From the NCBI GenBank assembly GCA_026874595.1, contig CM049316.1, positions 76,183,676-76,247,675 of the forward strand: 64,000 nucleotides of DNA. Direction: 5' to 3'. The notes beneath the pieces are model-generated. The model had not been told where the DNA came from. It was given only the letters and a program-made list of their open reading frames with translations, and made no database searches. This DNA is from Sipunculus nudus (lineage: Eukaryota; Annelida; Sipuncula; Golfingiida; Sipunculidae). Positions 39,901 to 51,900 of the stretch are shown piece after piece. Position 1 is the first letter of the stretch; each line of letters opens with the position of its first letter. The translations under genes and the position numbers were made by a program.

Positions 39901-42900
39901 GGATGAACGAATTGAGGCCCTTCAGGTCTATGATCGGGCGCCAACGGCCGTGCAGTTGGGGAACAAGAAAAAGGCGAGAGTAAAACCCCACTGTGGATGG
40001 GGAAACCTCGAAAAATTGCCCGTTTGTCTAACTCCTCCAAAGCGAGGCGTTTGGCTGGATCGGACGGAGGCGGAGTGAAGAACGGGTGCATGGTGACGGG
40101 AGGTGCTTGCAAAAACGTAAGACGGAACCCGAACTTTACGGTGCTGAGAATTAACCGCTGTGAGGTGATACCCGCCCACGCGGGAAAATGGGCGCTGAGA
40201 CGAGCGCCGACCGGAGCGATAGAGTCATTTCCAGGTCGAACCTCGTTTGGAGGACCGACCACGAAAAGGCTGAGAACAGCCAGAATGGCCTGAAGGACGG
40301 GAAGACGGAGCAGATGCCCGACGCGGTTGAGCGGAAGCTGCAGCCGGAGGCCGAGGGCGGGGCACACGGAAGGAAGGCCTAGGCGCAATAGAGGCCGAGC
40401 TGAGGCGGGCCTGACAATCCGAGCGCTCAAGGCGCAGTCAAAAAGAGGCCGAGAAAGCTCCGTTAACTCCGCCTGAGTAAGCTCCAGCTTAAGGTCTTTA
40501 AAGACTGAATGCAAGCCGTGCGGCGTAACAAAATGCAATTTTCAACCAGGCGCCAAACGACCTGATTTAACTCAGCGCAAGTATGGGCAGAAGCCTGCCA
40601 GATGTCGTTGAGAGTGAGCGGGTCCGTAGAAACGGCGAGCAAGCTAGTGACAGCCTGCAAGTCGTTAACCATACCGGCCGCCTGCCGGCCGAGCCCCTCC
40701 AGATCCGACAGGTGACGATTGGACAGGTGGACAGAGGACGGAAATAAAGACTTACCGTCCGCAAACGGGTGTTCCAGGCCGGACTCGAGTCGCATCGGAG
40801 CAGACAGAATATCCGGGTGATCAGGAAAAGGTAGTAAGCGATCGAAACAGGTAGCCCGGTACCCACGTGAATTCAAGAGGGTACCGGGGGACCAAGGTTT
40901 ATCCGAACCCGGCGGACGTGGGGCCCCAGTAGTGGTAGAGCGAGACCCCGAGACGACCGCGTGGTGCTCACGTAAGATATCCCCCATGTGGTCTGTAAAT
41001 TCCATACACACGGCGGGCGTGGCCGAGGGCGATTGAAGGGCGGCAGGATTCAAATAAGAACCGGCCGCCAACGCCGAGGAAGTCCGAAGTTGTCACTCGG
41101 AACTTCGGACCACTAGGGTTAGCCGCCTGTGTGGAGGTAGCCACAAGGTCCAGAAGCACAGATTTGCGCGTACGCCAAGCCTGGCGTTGCAGCGCGATCT
41201 CCGACCACTGGTCAGGTGCCAGGGCGGGATCGGCTGACTGAGAAGTCGGGGACTCTGGAGAACCCCGTGTAGGGGGAGCCAGAGAGACCCGCTGCGCCGG
41301 AACAACCGGAGGCTGGAAACAGGAAGCCGGGGAACGAGCAGCAACAGGAACCATCCGGGAAGGCACAGGAACCGGAGCCTCCGGCCGCACATCAGACGGT
41401 AACTGAAAAGAAGATACGGCCGGCCGGTCAGTAACAGCGGGAGACGGAGGAACCGGCAGCGAGGCCGGCCGCCCCAAGCCTGAGGCAGGAGGGACCGACG
41501 CACTTACCTGCACACCCCGAATGGCAGGGCGAACCAGGGGGATAACGAAGAAAGCGGGCGAGGAGCTGGGGGCGACAAGAACGGCCGGGGAGAAAGTACC
41601 GGGGGCGCCGGCGAGGGAGCCGGGTGGACGGGATCGGGTCTAGACGAAACGTCTAGATCCGACATAAGTGATGAGCAAAACCTGGACAATTTATGTAATA
41701 TGGGATAGGAAGATGTGCTGTCAGAACGGGAGGCTGCGGGAACTGGGGAAGATTTCGGTTTCCGTGAATGAGAAAGCAATGATTTAACTGTCGAAACCAC
41801 TGGAGAGGTGACAGGACCGGCGGGAACTGACGGTGAACGCAGCACGGCCGTGGTGCGGCCAACCAGGGAAAGGCTCCCCCCCCTCCCCCCCGGAGACAAC
41901 CACGGGGCCAGACAAGGGAATATTGGAGGGGGAACCCCCAATTACTGGGGAATGAACCCAATCCTGGAACAAGGCCCATTTGTCAGTGGACCACGTCTGG
42001 CAATGGAAACAAGGATCAGCTGGACCGTGGCAGGAGTCATTGTTGGTGCGGCAACTATAACAAGTGGGGTGGGAGTCCCATACCGGGATTATAGTGCCAC
42101 AAGAGACACAATAAGTGGGGTTCTCCATGGCGGGCAAGGGAAAATAAGAACAACTTACAATCAGTTGGCAAACTCAAAACGACAAACCCAACAGTGGACG
42201 AATCTCGCAGGGCGGGATCAAACGTCCATCATGGCGAAGAAAATGTGATTATGGGTAACGGAAGTGTGACCTAGATACACGGAAACGAGGCAGGATGGGC
42301 GATAATAGGGTCAATAAGGGAAAATTTTTGGTTGGCTTACTCCGGCATATAAACTTTAACAGAGAAAATTCTCATTAATACAGAAACAGCTCACAATTAT
42401 GTTTACGTAATAAAACCCATGGATTCATCACAACTTGAAATTTCAATTTAATAAAAAACTTACCAATGAGCAAATGTCAAGCCACCAACCACATATAAGT
42501 GGAAAAATTCCTATCTCCACAACAACCAGGAGCGAGACCTTGACCACCACATAACAAAGGCCAAGAAGCCTCTTAAATCTGTGGAAACATTAAGTGACTC
42601 ATACAGCTTAATTGTAACTACATATGAAAAATCCATAATCAACACTACAAGCTACAGAGAAGTTTATCAACTGACAACTTTATGACATTCAGATGCAAAT
42701 ACAGAAACAACATTTTTTTTTGGGAATCAGTTAGTAAAATCAAAGGTTTTCTTCAAGCAGGTTTCAATGTGTAATTTAACCTTACGATGAATTATTCAAA
42801 TGAGTGAAATAAATTAAACTAGGAATTATTATAAGGAATAAAGGAATGAGGTATTCTACATTCTGTACATTCTGTTCAATAATGCCTTTATGAGATTCAA

Positions 42901-45900
42901 GATATATCAAGTTAATCACTTTCTTAAAGCAATGTAGTAACTAAATATGAGTGAAAAATGTTCAACAAAGCAGACTATTAGACTAAATCCTGATGTGCAA
43001 CAACCTGACATGTTAAAAATGTTCTGTTTACAAGATACACACCAAATGGTTGACTAAAATATGTATACTCACTTTTTCAGTTTGGCCAGTGCCACTACAC
43101 TATGCATGACCACCAGTGTGACCGCTATGACTAGATATCCCACTAATGTGGTCAGTAGCCCCTCAAACTGAGTAGCCATGAACTGAAACACAAAATAAAA
43201 TAATGACTGTATATGTGTTCTCCATGTCTCAGTGAACAGTGTATAATGACTGAAGAATAATAGATAAAGGACTGATATTTAAAACACCAACCAATGCACT
43301 GGCAGTTTACCTTATACACTGGTTTTACTTCAAAATAAACGCTTTCTTGAGCACTGGGGTTTAAACCAGATTTTCTGCTGTACATTTTATTGAAAAATGT
43401 GCTGAGACAATAATAATATATTGATTATTCAATACAGGTTTTTCAAATAAGTTAAATTTATTTTGATTGAAATTTTTAAACATTTTATTTTAATTGAAAT
43501 TTTAACTACAAATTGAGTTTAGCAGAATTATTTAGAAGAAATGAAGTACAGTTAAGGTAAAGTGCTAGGATAAAATAAAACATAAGAACTTACAGATTCT
43601 TCTACTTTTAATCCCAGTATCAGGAAATGCCCTATATGGTAAGGACAAAATGCTGAAATGAGAATAAAAATAATATTTAAGAGTGATAATCTAAATGCTT
43701 CAGTTATTCAACACATAAGCCCTAGAATTGTTTACACTAGCCTATCACTAGACTATTTTAATGTTCTCAAAGAAAGTTAACTTAATAAATGAATAAATGT
43801 AATATGTTGAATGACTTTATGTTCACATGAGCTGTATGAAATAACATGGATCAAACATAAATTTATAGCACAGACACTTTTCCAAAGTCTAACCCCTTAG
43901 TTATATGATGATAATCTATCAAACAGTGAATTAAATTGTTTTCATTTTAATGTTAAATCATATTATTAGGAACTGCTTGCTCTTGAGTATGTTTGACACA
44001 AATAATACTCACCAAATACAAGAATAAATAATGTGTTTAGGGAAACTACCCAGAATACATGCTCTAGGAAAACCAGGGACCCATCCAGTCCCAGGAGCTG
44101 AAATACACAAGAAAACAAATTAAATGTTTAATACTGGTAAATCCCTACATTTATAACCTAGTGCTAATTTATTAATATCAATGCAAAATGAAAAAGGTGA
44201 TGTTAAATAGGATGAAGAACTTCTACCAGACTTTGAAATTCAGTGATGAGTACATGCCTCAATCTACTTTGTAGAGTTCTATGACTACTATGGATTGCAT
44301 TATATCTGGTAAGCTATATATTCACATTTTTTTATATTTTTTTTTCATTTTTGTAACCACTAGGTTGATATTCCTCTTGAAGCCAATGTTAAGAAGTAAT
44401 TTATTCCCTACAACAGAATGCACCCAGAATGCATGCTGGAAGCTGGCCTTTAAATAGATTGGTTCCTTCCCAAAACATCTGCTGGAACCTTCCCTTTAAA
44501 TAGATTGGTACCTACCCTCTCCCATGTAAGCTCCTCTGCTGCTCGATCCCACTCTATTGGGTTCCAGTTATCATCTGAAATATGACCATCCATTTAATTT
44601 TGATAAGTCACTTAATATATATATATTTTAAGGATTAATATAGAGGGCCCTGAAACTAATTTTTCTTGGTTATATAATACTTTCCATTACTATCTAATAC
44701 CTTGGGCAGTAAATCCATTATAATCTGGTATGGTATTTACAGGAATACGAGAGCCATGGGTCAAATGTATGGTTTCTCAATTTTTCAAAAGCAATTAAGT
44801 TTGACTTTAAGAATTCTGAATACTTGTTTGAATTCCTGATGAGGTGACCAAAGATTTAACAACAAATTCCTAGTCATACGGTAAAGCTTCACATGCTCTT
44901 ATTTTCCTCCAGGTACATTTAATGATCTACCGTGAAAGTCCTTAGTTTTTTATTATTTAAAAGGAGTATATGAGCAGAAAGTTTTACTATAATTTTAATC
45001 TCTGAACAAAGTACATTTTAATAAGAAATGTTCTCATCTGTCACCTATGGGCACTGCCATATTTTAATAGTAAAAAATTTACCCAAATGTTGAGAGTGTG
45101 AATTCAAAATGTGTGAGAGATCAGACTAAAACACAGAGGTGGGAAAATGCAGAATCTGATAGGGAAGTAAAATACTATGAGGGAACATAAACTCCTGGGG
45201 GTTCAATTGAGAATTAACTTTTTTCCAACATTTTGAGCTGAAAACACAGAATTGACTTCTAATGACTGTGGCCAAATATGCTAATACATCCTGATGTGAC
45301 CTACCTTGGGCAGCATGGTTCCCAGCATTCCCTGCTGCCTCTTGATCCTCCTCCTCTTCAAAGGCACCGCCCACTTGAGCCCCAGCATTCTGATTGGCTG
45401 CCTGGCCAAGATTAGCACCTGCTGCTCCTCCAGGGGCAGGGCCTTGTGGTGCTGCATTCTGTGATAGACAGGCATAAAATATTAAGTCTGCTGTGTTAAA
45501 GTTATATAATGTAGCAAGCTGCGGAATAAACCTCTGCTTATAATTTGAGTTATATTCTTTTAATGCATACTTGCTACAGAACTTCATTATAAAATATTAC
45601 ACAAAATATATCAGTGACTGCATAATTTAGAATAACAAAGTACACACACCTAAATGATAGTTAAGGAACGGTTTCCTGAATATTCATATCATGAAGAAAA
45701 TCCAGTGTTAAGAATTGACCTAAATGCCAAGAAAAGACCCAAGTCAAGATAAGATGCAAGATATGTTTGCTTTGTTCATTTCATTTGGGAATGAGGCAAA
45801 AACATACCTGTTGCTGATTGGCTGCTTGATTATCATTTTCCAGCCAATCAGGGCCTCCTCCATGCAAGATCTGTTCTCGTAACCAAACTAGGCTGATAAA

Positions 45901-48900
45901 CGCACAGAGAGTGCAAGTCACCACAAAACAGCCTTGGAAACAGTCAGACAGTAAATTTTCTCTGAAAACAAAAAGGAAGTGCTTTTGTCATTAATAAAAT
46001 ATTTATAAGCATCAAACAGATCACTTATGTTTAAGTTTTTCAGGTATGACACTGACAGGCTGATACATTATAATGCAGCCTCAAACAGGAGGGTGTAAAC
46101 TCTTAGAACAATGGAGCACTGAGAACACAGATGCAAAATTCAAGCACCATTCACCAAAGACCACCTGGAAAAATAATGCTATCTATACTAACCAACATGT
46201 AAAACATTTTGGCCTCACCAAAAAGGAGTTATCATGAGCTTTTGGCAAACTTAATGCCACTTACGTTGAGAGCATGTCCAGTGGTAGTGTCAGCAATGAG
46301 CTGACAGAGCCGGTAAACAGACATCTGTAGATCCTGCAGGCTGTCAATGGGACAACACCCAGCCATGCGATGGCTACCAGCGTGTAATGTAACCAGTAAC
46401 GCACAGCTCGACCGATGCTCTTGAATAATCCTCCTACAATGTCCCCTATCGGAAGTCTCTTTGGCATGTCGGGTGAATAAACTGGAAAATTCAGTACAAA
46501 ACTTGAGAAAATCTGGAAAATTCAGTACAACATTTAAGAACAAGTGACCCATAGGTCATGACGCTCAGCTGCCAAGCATGACCTGCGACATCATGGGCTG
46601 AGATTCACAACTTCCAGTTAAATTTTGAAGACCCAATTTGTCAATATGTTGAAATTTTCTACAACAACAGAAATATATATCACCTGTGTCTGGTTAAACA
46701 CAGTGAATTTATGGTCAGAGGAAAAATATTAATTGTTAACCTATCAGCAACTATTCCCAGAGCTTGCTTGATACCTGTCAGTCTCAAAAAGGAACACCAC
46801 AAAGGGCAAATATAAGATCAACATATATAGCAAAAATCAAAGAAATCCATGCAAGAATTATTGAGAAATGGGTGCTTCTGTTTAAATTTTATTTAATACA
46901 AGCCAACTGTACTGCACCTGTATAAATGATGGTAATATTTATTAAGAAATATTTGACCCAATCCTTTGCAAGATAAGATTAATATACTTCTAACTGCATT
47001 CACTTTAACAGTTCTTGAGATAATATAATCAAAAGGAATATGGTTGCCTGGTGGCCATATTCAACTTCTGACAGGTCTGAAATCAGACAACAAACGTTCT
47101 CTAAATTTGATCAAACACTGAAGAAAAATCACTGAAACTGCACTGAAAAAAGGATTTCTAAGGTGGCTAACTGGCAGACATAATGGATTTCTGGCTAACT
47201 GTCAGACATTTGATATCACACATCCTCCAATAAGAGACCAAACTTGGGGCAAATTCTCCAAAGGATGGTACAGTATTGAATGTCCAAAACAAATCAAAAG
47301 GCATGTTAAGGCCCTCATATCAGATTTATAGATATGCAAATGTAAAAAGTGTAAGTCTAATATTTTTTATTATAACTCTGCTTTTCAATGGGGTCAGCAG
47401 GGTAGGTAAACTGCAAAACCTGAAAGAAAGGAAATGCAGAAAGCATGACTAAGAGTCTTGTAATGAAAAAAAGCCATCCTTAATCCAGGTACATATCCAC
47501 ATATTATGAGAACAAACACTTGCTTTTATATGTGGTGATTTATATATAAATATTCCGATATCTAGGAAACCTAAGTTTATTGCTATGATTCCACAAAATA
47601 AACTGCAAAATGTTCCCATCATCTTATAAATCAGTAGCTAAACCTTAATACTAACTCTCATAGTCTTAATGCCTGGCTGAAGCATTCCGACAACTGTGTT
47701 TTTGTTACGCAGTAACGAGGTACTTATCACTCAGCCTTATCACTTAATAGGCTGATACAAAAGGGAGTCATATGTCACCAGTGTCACTCACAATTACAGC
47801 AACACAGTGAGATGTACTGGCTGGATTGGAATGGTTATATATAAAAGAAAAACAGAGATGGTCTACAAAATAACTTATTGCGAACATCCCTGACCAATGA
47901 CCTTGGCCTTTTGCCCACATATCAACTGGATTCTTTCTAAATGATGGGTAACTACTAACCACTTAAATCTGGTGTAATTACTTGGCAACCCATGAGTGAA
48001 TAACTTTGACCTGCAACCTTTAACCTCCTGACCAGCTGACCCCAAAATCAATCAGTTATTTCTTCAAGCAAAAAGACCCATAAATATGAAGTTTGGATCA
48101 AATTGAGTGATGCATAGATGTGGCATATGTGAAAGACTGAACGTTTGGGTTGAACAGTTTCACCAGAAATATGTTCACAAGCATTTAGAACAATTAAGTA
48201 TTGTGGCCTTGACCTTTGACCTTTTGAACTCGACATCAATAGGCTTCTTCCCCTATTGGTAGGTAAGCCATATATGTCAGATGGAAGGTATAGATTAAAA
48301 TGTTTGCCTGAAAATGTCTCCACATTAGAAGAGGGTGCGGTGAACTTGACCTTTGACCTCAAAATCAACAGGTCTTTTCCCCTGTTGGCAGAGAATCGAT
48401 ATCAGTGCTGGAAGGTTTGGAATAAAAAGTCTAGCTTGAAATGTGTCCACAACCTTTTAAAAAAATATGTTCACAAGCATTTAGAACAATATTGTGACCT
48501 TGACCTTTGACCTTTTGAACTCAACATCAATAGGCTTCTTCCCCTATTGGTAGGTAAGCCATATATGACAGATGGAAAGTAATGATTGAAAAGTTTGCCT
48601 GAAAATGACTCAACACAAGAAGAGGGTGCTGTAAACTTGACCTTTGACCTCAAAATCAACAGGTCTTTTCCCCTGTTGGCAGAGAAGCAATATCAGTGCT
48701 GAAAGGTTTGGAATGAAAGGTCTAGCTTGAAATGTGTCCACAACCTTTTAAAAGAAGTGGATCCTGTGACCCTGACCTTTGACCTTGTGACCTCAACATC
48801 TATAGGATTCTTCTCCCACTTAGTAGGTGAGCTATATGTGAAAGATCAAAGAATTGGGATGAAAGGTTTGGCTTAAAATGCAACCACAGGCTTTTCAAAG

Positions 48901-51900
48901 AAGTTGGTTCTGTGACCTTGACCTTGTGACCTCAAAATAATTATGGTTCTTCCCCTGTTGGTAGGTGAGCTGTATGTGAAAGATGGAAGGTTTGGGATGA
49001 AAATTTTGGCTAAAAGAATTATTTCAGGGGGGTGCAAACACCCCATAACTTCGAGAATATAGATCGCAGTGACCTAATTTCAGGTTTGCAAGATCTTTTT
49101 AGAACCTCTAAGACTGCATAGGGTTCATGGCCCTAGCCCCTAAGGGTACGATTTGTGCCCTGCTAACGGCCGGACGGCCGGACAGAAGGACGACGGACAA
49201 AGACCCATCGCTATAGCCCAGCATGACTGAAAGTCAGCTGCGCTAAAAAGCTGGAAAATTCAATACAAAATTTTAAAAAATCTGGGAAATTCAGTACAGA
49301 ATTTCAGAATGATTTTTCATAAACTGACATAGCTTATGAGTTAATTTTTTTCTCATTGCTGCATTCACTCACATGTTCATTCTTGAATTTTAGGTGGCTA
49401 CAAAAACCTGCATTTCTTTGCAGGCTTCACTGAGTTCAACCAAATCTGGTGTAAACACATTAGCAATTTTTTTTTGTTCCATCAAGAAAGCCATGTCAGC
49501 GACACAAGTTTATAGTAAGGTTACCACAAACCACCAATATTTCCAAATCAATGATGGGTTCAGCCTAATATGAGAAAGCCTGGCTCTCTGATAACCACAT
49601 ATATGTTTTGACTCTCAAAATTTTGAGATATGTATGTGTTTATTCTGATGATCAAGTAAAATCAACCTTTTACACAAATTCTAATCCACTTTTGATGGGT
49701 GCACAAGACAAACTGAAGTTTTCTATAGGGGCTTTAATTTAAGAGCATAGATTTTTTAGACTTTGCACTACATTTTACAATAAAGATGAACAAAAGATGA
49801 TATGTACTTACTGGGTGTAAAGGAGAAGCGATGCTTGCACAGCTCGCAGTACTCCTTGCGACTGTACTTCAGCCATTGTACTAAACTGTAACAAGAAAAC
49901 ACATTGTACTTCAACCACTGTACTTAACTGTTACAATAAAACACATTGTACTTCAACCACTGTACCTAACTGTTAGTGTTACAATAAAACACATTGTACT
50001 TCAACAACTGTACCTAACTGTTACAATAAAACACACTTTATATAGGTCACTGTAGTAAACTAGCAAGAAAGAACATTGTGCTTAAGCCATTGTACTAAGC
50101 TGAAGCAACATGACTATACTTCAGTTGACGTACTAAATGGAACCAACAAATCAAACTGTACTTCAGACACTGTACTAAATTGTGACAACAACCAATTGTG
50201 TACTTTACCAATTGCATGAGGCAATTAATAATACTCATCTCCATGCATATTGTCAAATAAACATTGTCATAAATTTATCAAGAAAAACATTTGTTATATA
50301 AACCATGCATATATGTATATTTATATCAATTTACAGATAAATCACTGATAAAATGTACTTTAAGGAAGTCATCTATGTTCCAAACTTTCCCTTTAAAGTG
50401 AGATCTGATTTCATGTTTGCTGTGAATGTGCCCCTGTGTTCTGTATACTTTGACAGGCACAATTCTGCCAGTAATTTAAATATATATATATATAAAACTT
50501 TTAAAAATAATTCTGAGGAGTATTTCAAATCTTTTTCAAAATGACATATTCATCAAAGGGACAGATTCCTTTCTAAGGTCCGGTGATTTAACCTCTACAT
50601 TTTTAAGTTCAGGTAATTTAACCTCTACATTGATGAATTGATGCCAACTTGTCACTGATGTTGTAAATATGATTAAAGCAATACAGATAATGAAACCACA
50701 ACTAACCAGTCCTGGTGAATGTAACGAATACTTCCTGCACAGACACAGGGATGGTACAAAGGCTTGTCAGGGGAGCCCTCTGAGCGACATACCCGACATA
50801 TATCTGAAAGTACATGAGTAAATATGATATTACAGAGATATTTAATATATCTGAAAGTAAATAAGTAAATATGATATTACGAAGATATTTAATACAATCC
50901 CTTGATCAATGGCACATAGGGGTGACTGTAACAAAGGCTTGTTGGGAATGCCTACAAACTCTATGCAACATGCCCAATAGATATCCGAGACTGAATATAC
51001 AAATGACTCAGAACTTTAACACAGTTGGCAATTCCATGAAAGCTGGGACATTTTGTGTCAGAAATGCTGTTCTCAAGCAATAAACCAGTTCATCATAACG
51101 TTATATGTTACCTATATTCTGTTGACAAGCTGATTCATTTCTAACTCTAGCCATGACTGTCAGTCTGATGTAATATATAATAAAGTCCTGAAAATCACAT
51201 AAATTCCACAATGTGTGGCAGTTCAAGTTAGGGTCTATATGTGCAGATCCATACTACATTGTACCACCTGGTCTAAGTCTTACTGCCTGTAGGCATCTCT
51301 GGTCTCTGGTATACATTACATGGTTCAACAATGTATTTTTTTATATGTACAAATTTCTAATATTATTACTGCACAAATTTTTTTCTCACACAACCACACT
51401 TATACACACAGTGGAAAAAAAGTTGTGCTGTTGAAACACGGGTACTGTAATAATACTACTGATTATTAAAACATATCTCAATTTGATTGGAAGATAAAGA
51501 TAAACATTTGCAAAAGATGTGAATCATCTCACACTGACAGTTAATTTTGTTTGAAATTCCTCATCTAAACCATTCTGGCACACCATCATATACTGTCCCC
51601 AATATACCTGTTTTTATATTTTGTTATGGTTCTGTGTGTGAGTAAACAGTTCATGTGTATATGTTTACTATTATAACAAGACTGTGTGGCCAAAGGTCTG
51701 ATCCTGTACATGGGTAACTATCCCACAACTATGAGAAGAAACATCTGAGAAAACAAGTAAATTCATGGAATTTATGTCCTCGGCTACCACCTCATGCTGT
51801 TTTAGCTTCCTGTGATCTTTATGCTTGCCTTCTTAATATGTTTTAGTTTTCATTATCCCCTTAAATTTCTCCAAATGTCATAATTTTTGTTCAGAATTGG

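Larger units (their letters stand above)
36829..42418 (-). mobile_element. DIRS-type tyrosine-recombinase retrotransposon in MARCHF6 intron 11
   Basis: About 5.6 kb, GC-rich against an AT-rich host, same orientation as MARCHF6. Inverted terminal repeats of about 155 bp lie at 36872-37030 and 42240-42393. An internal complementary region (37070-37188) pairs with both outer ends: its left arm with 36829-36891, its right arm with 42375-42418. This is the DIRS hallmark. Gene order 5' to 3' on the minus strand is gag-like, RT/RNase H, tyrosine recombinase. No target-site duplication is seen, as expected for DIRS. Reading frames are interrupted, so this copy is not autonomous. Confidence 0.92.

Noticed and set aside
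41808-42248. 146-codon plus-strand ORF in the DIRS element
   Set aside because: Antisense to the gag-like region and right ITR; no independent support.
43152-43385. 77-codon minus-strand ORF
   Set aside because: Off-frame overlap with exon 10 and intron sequence.
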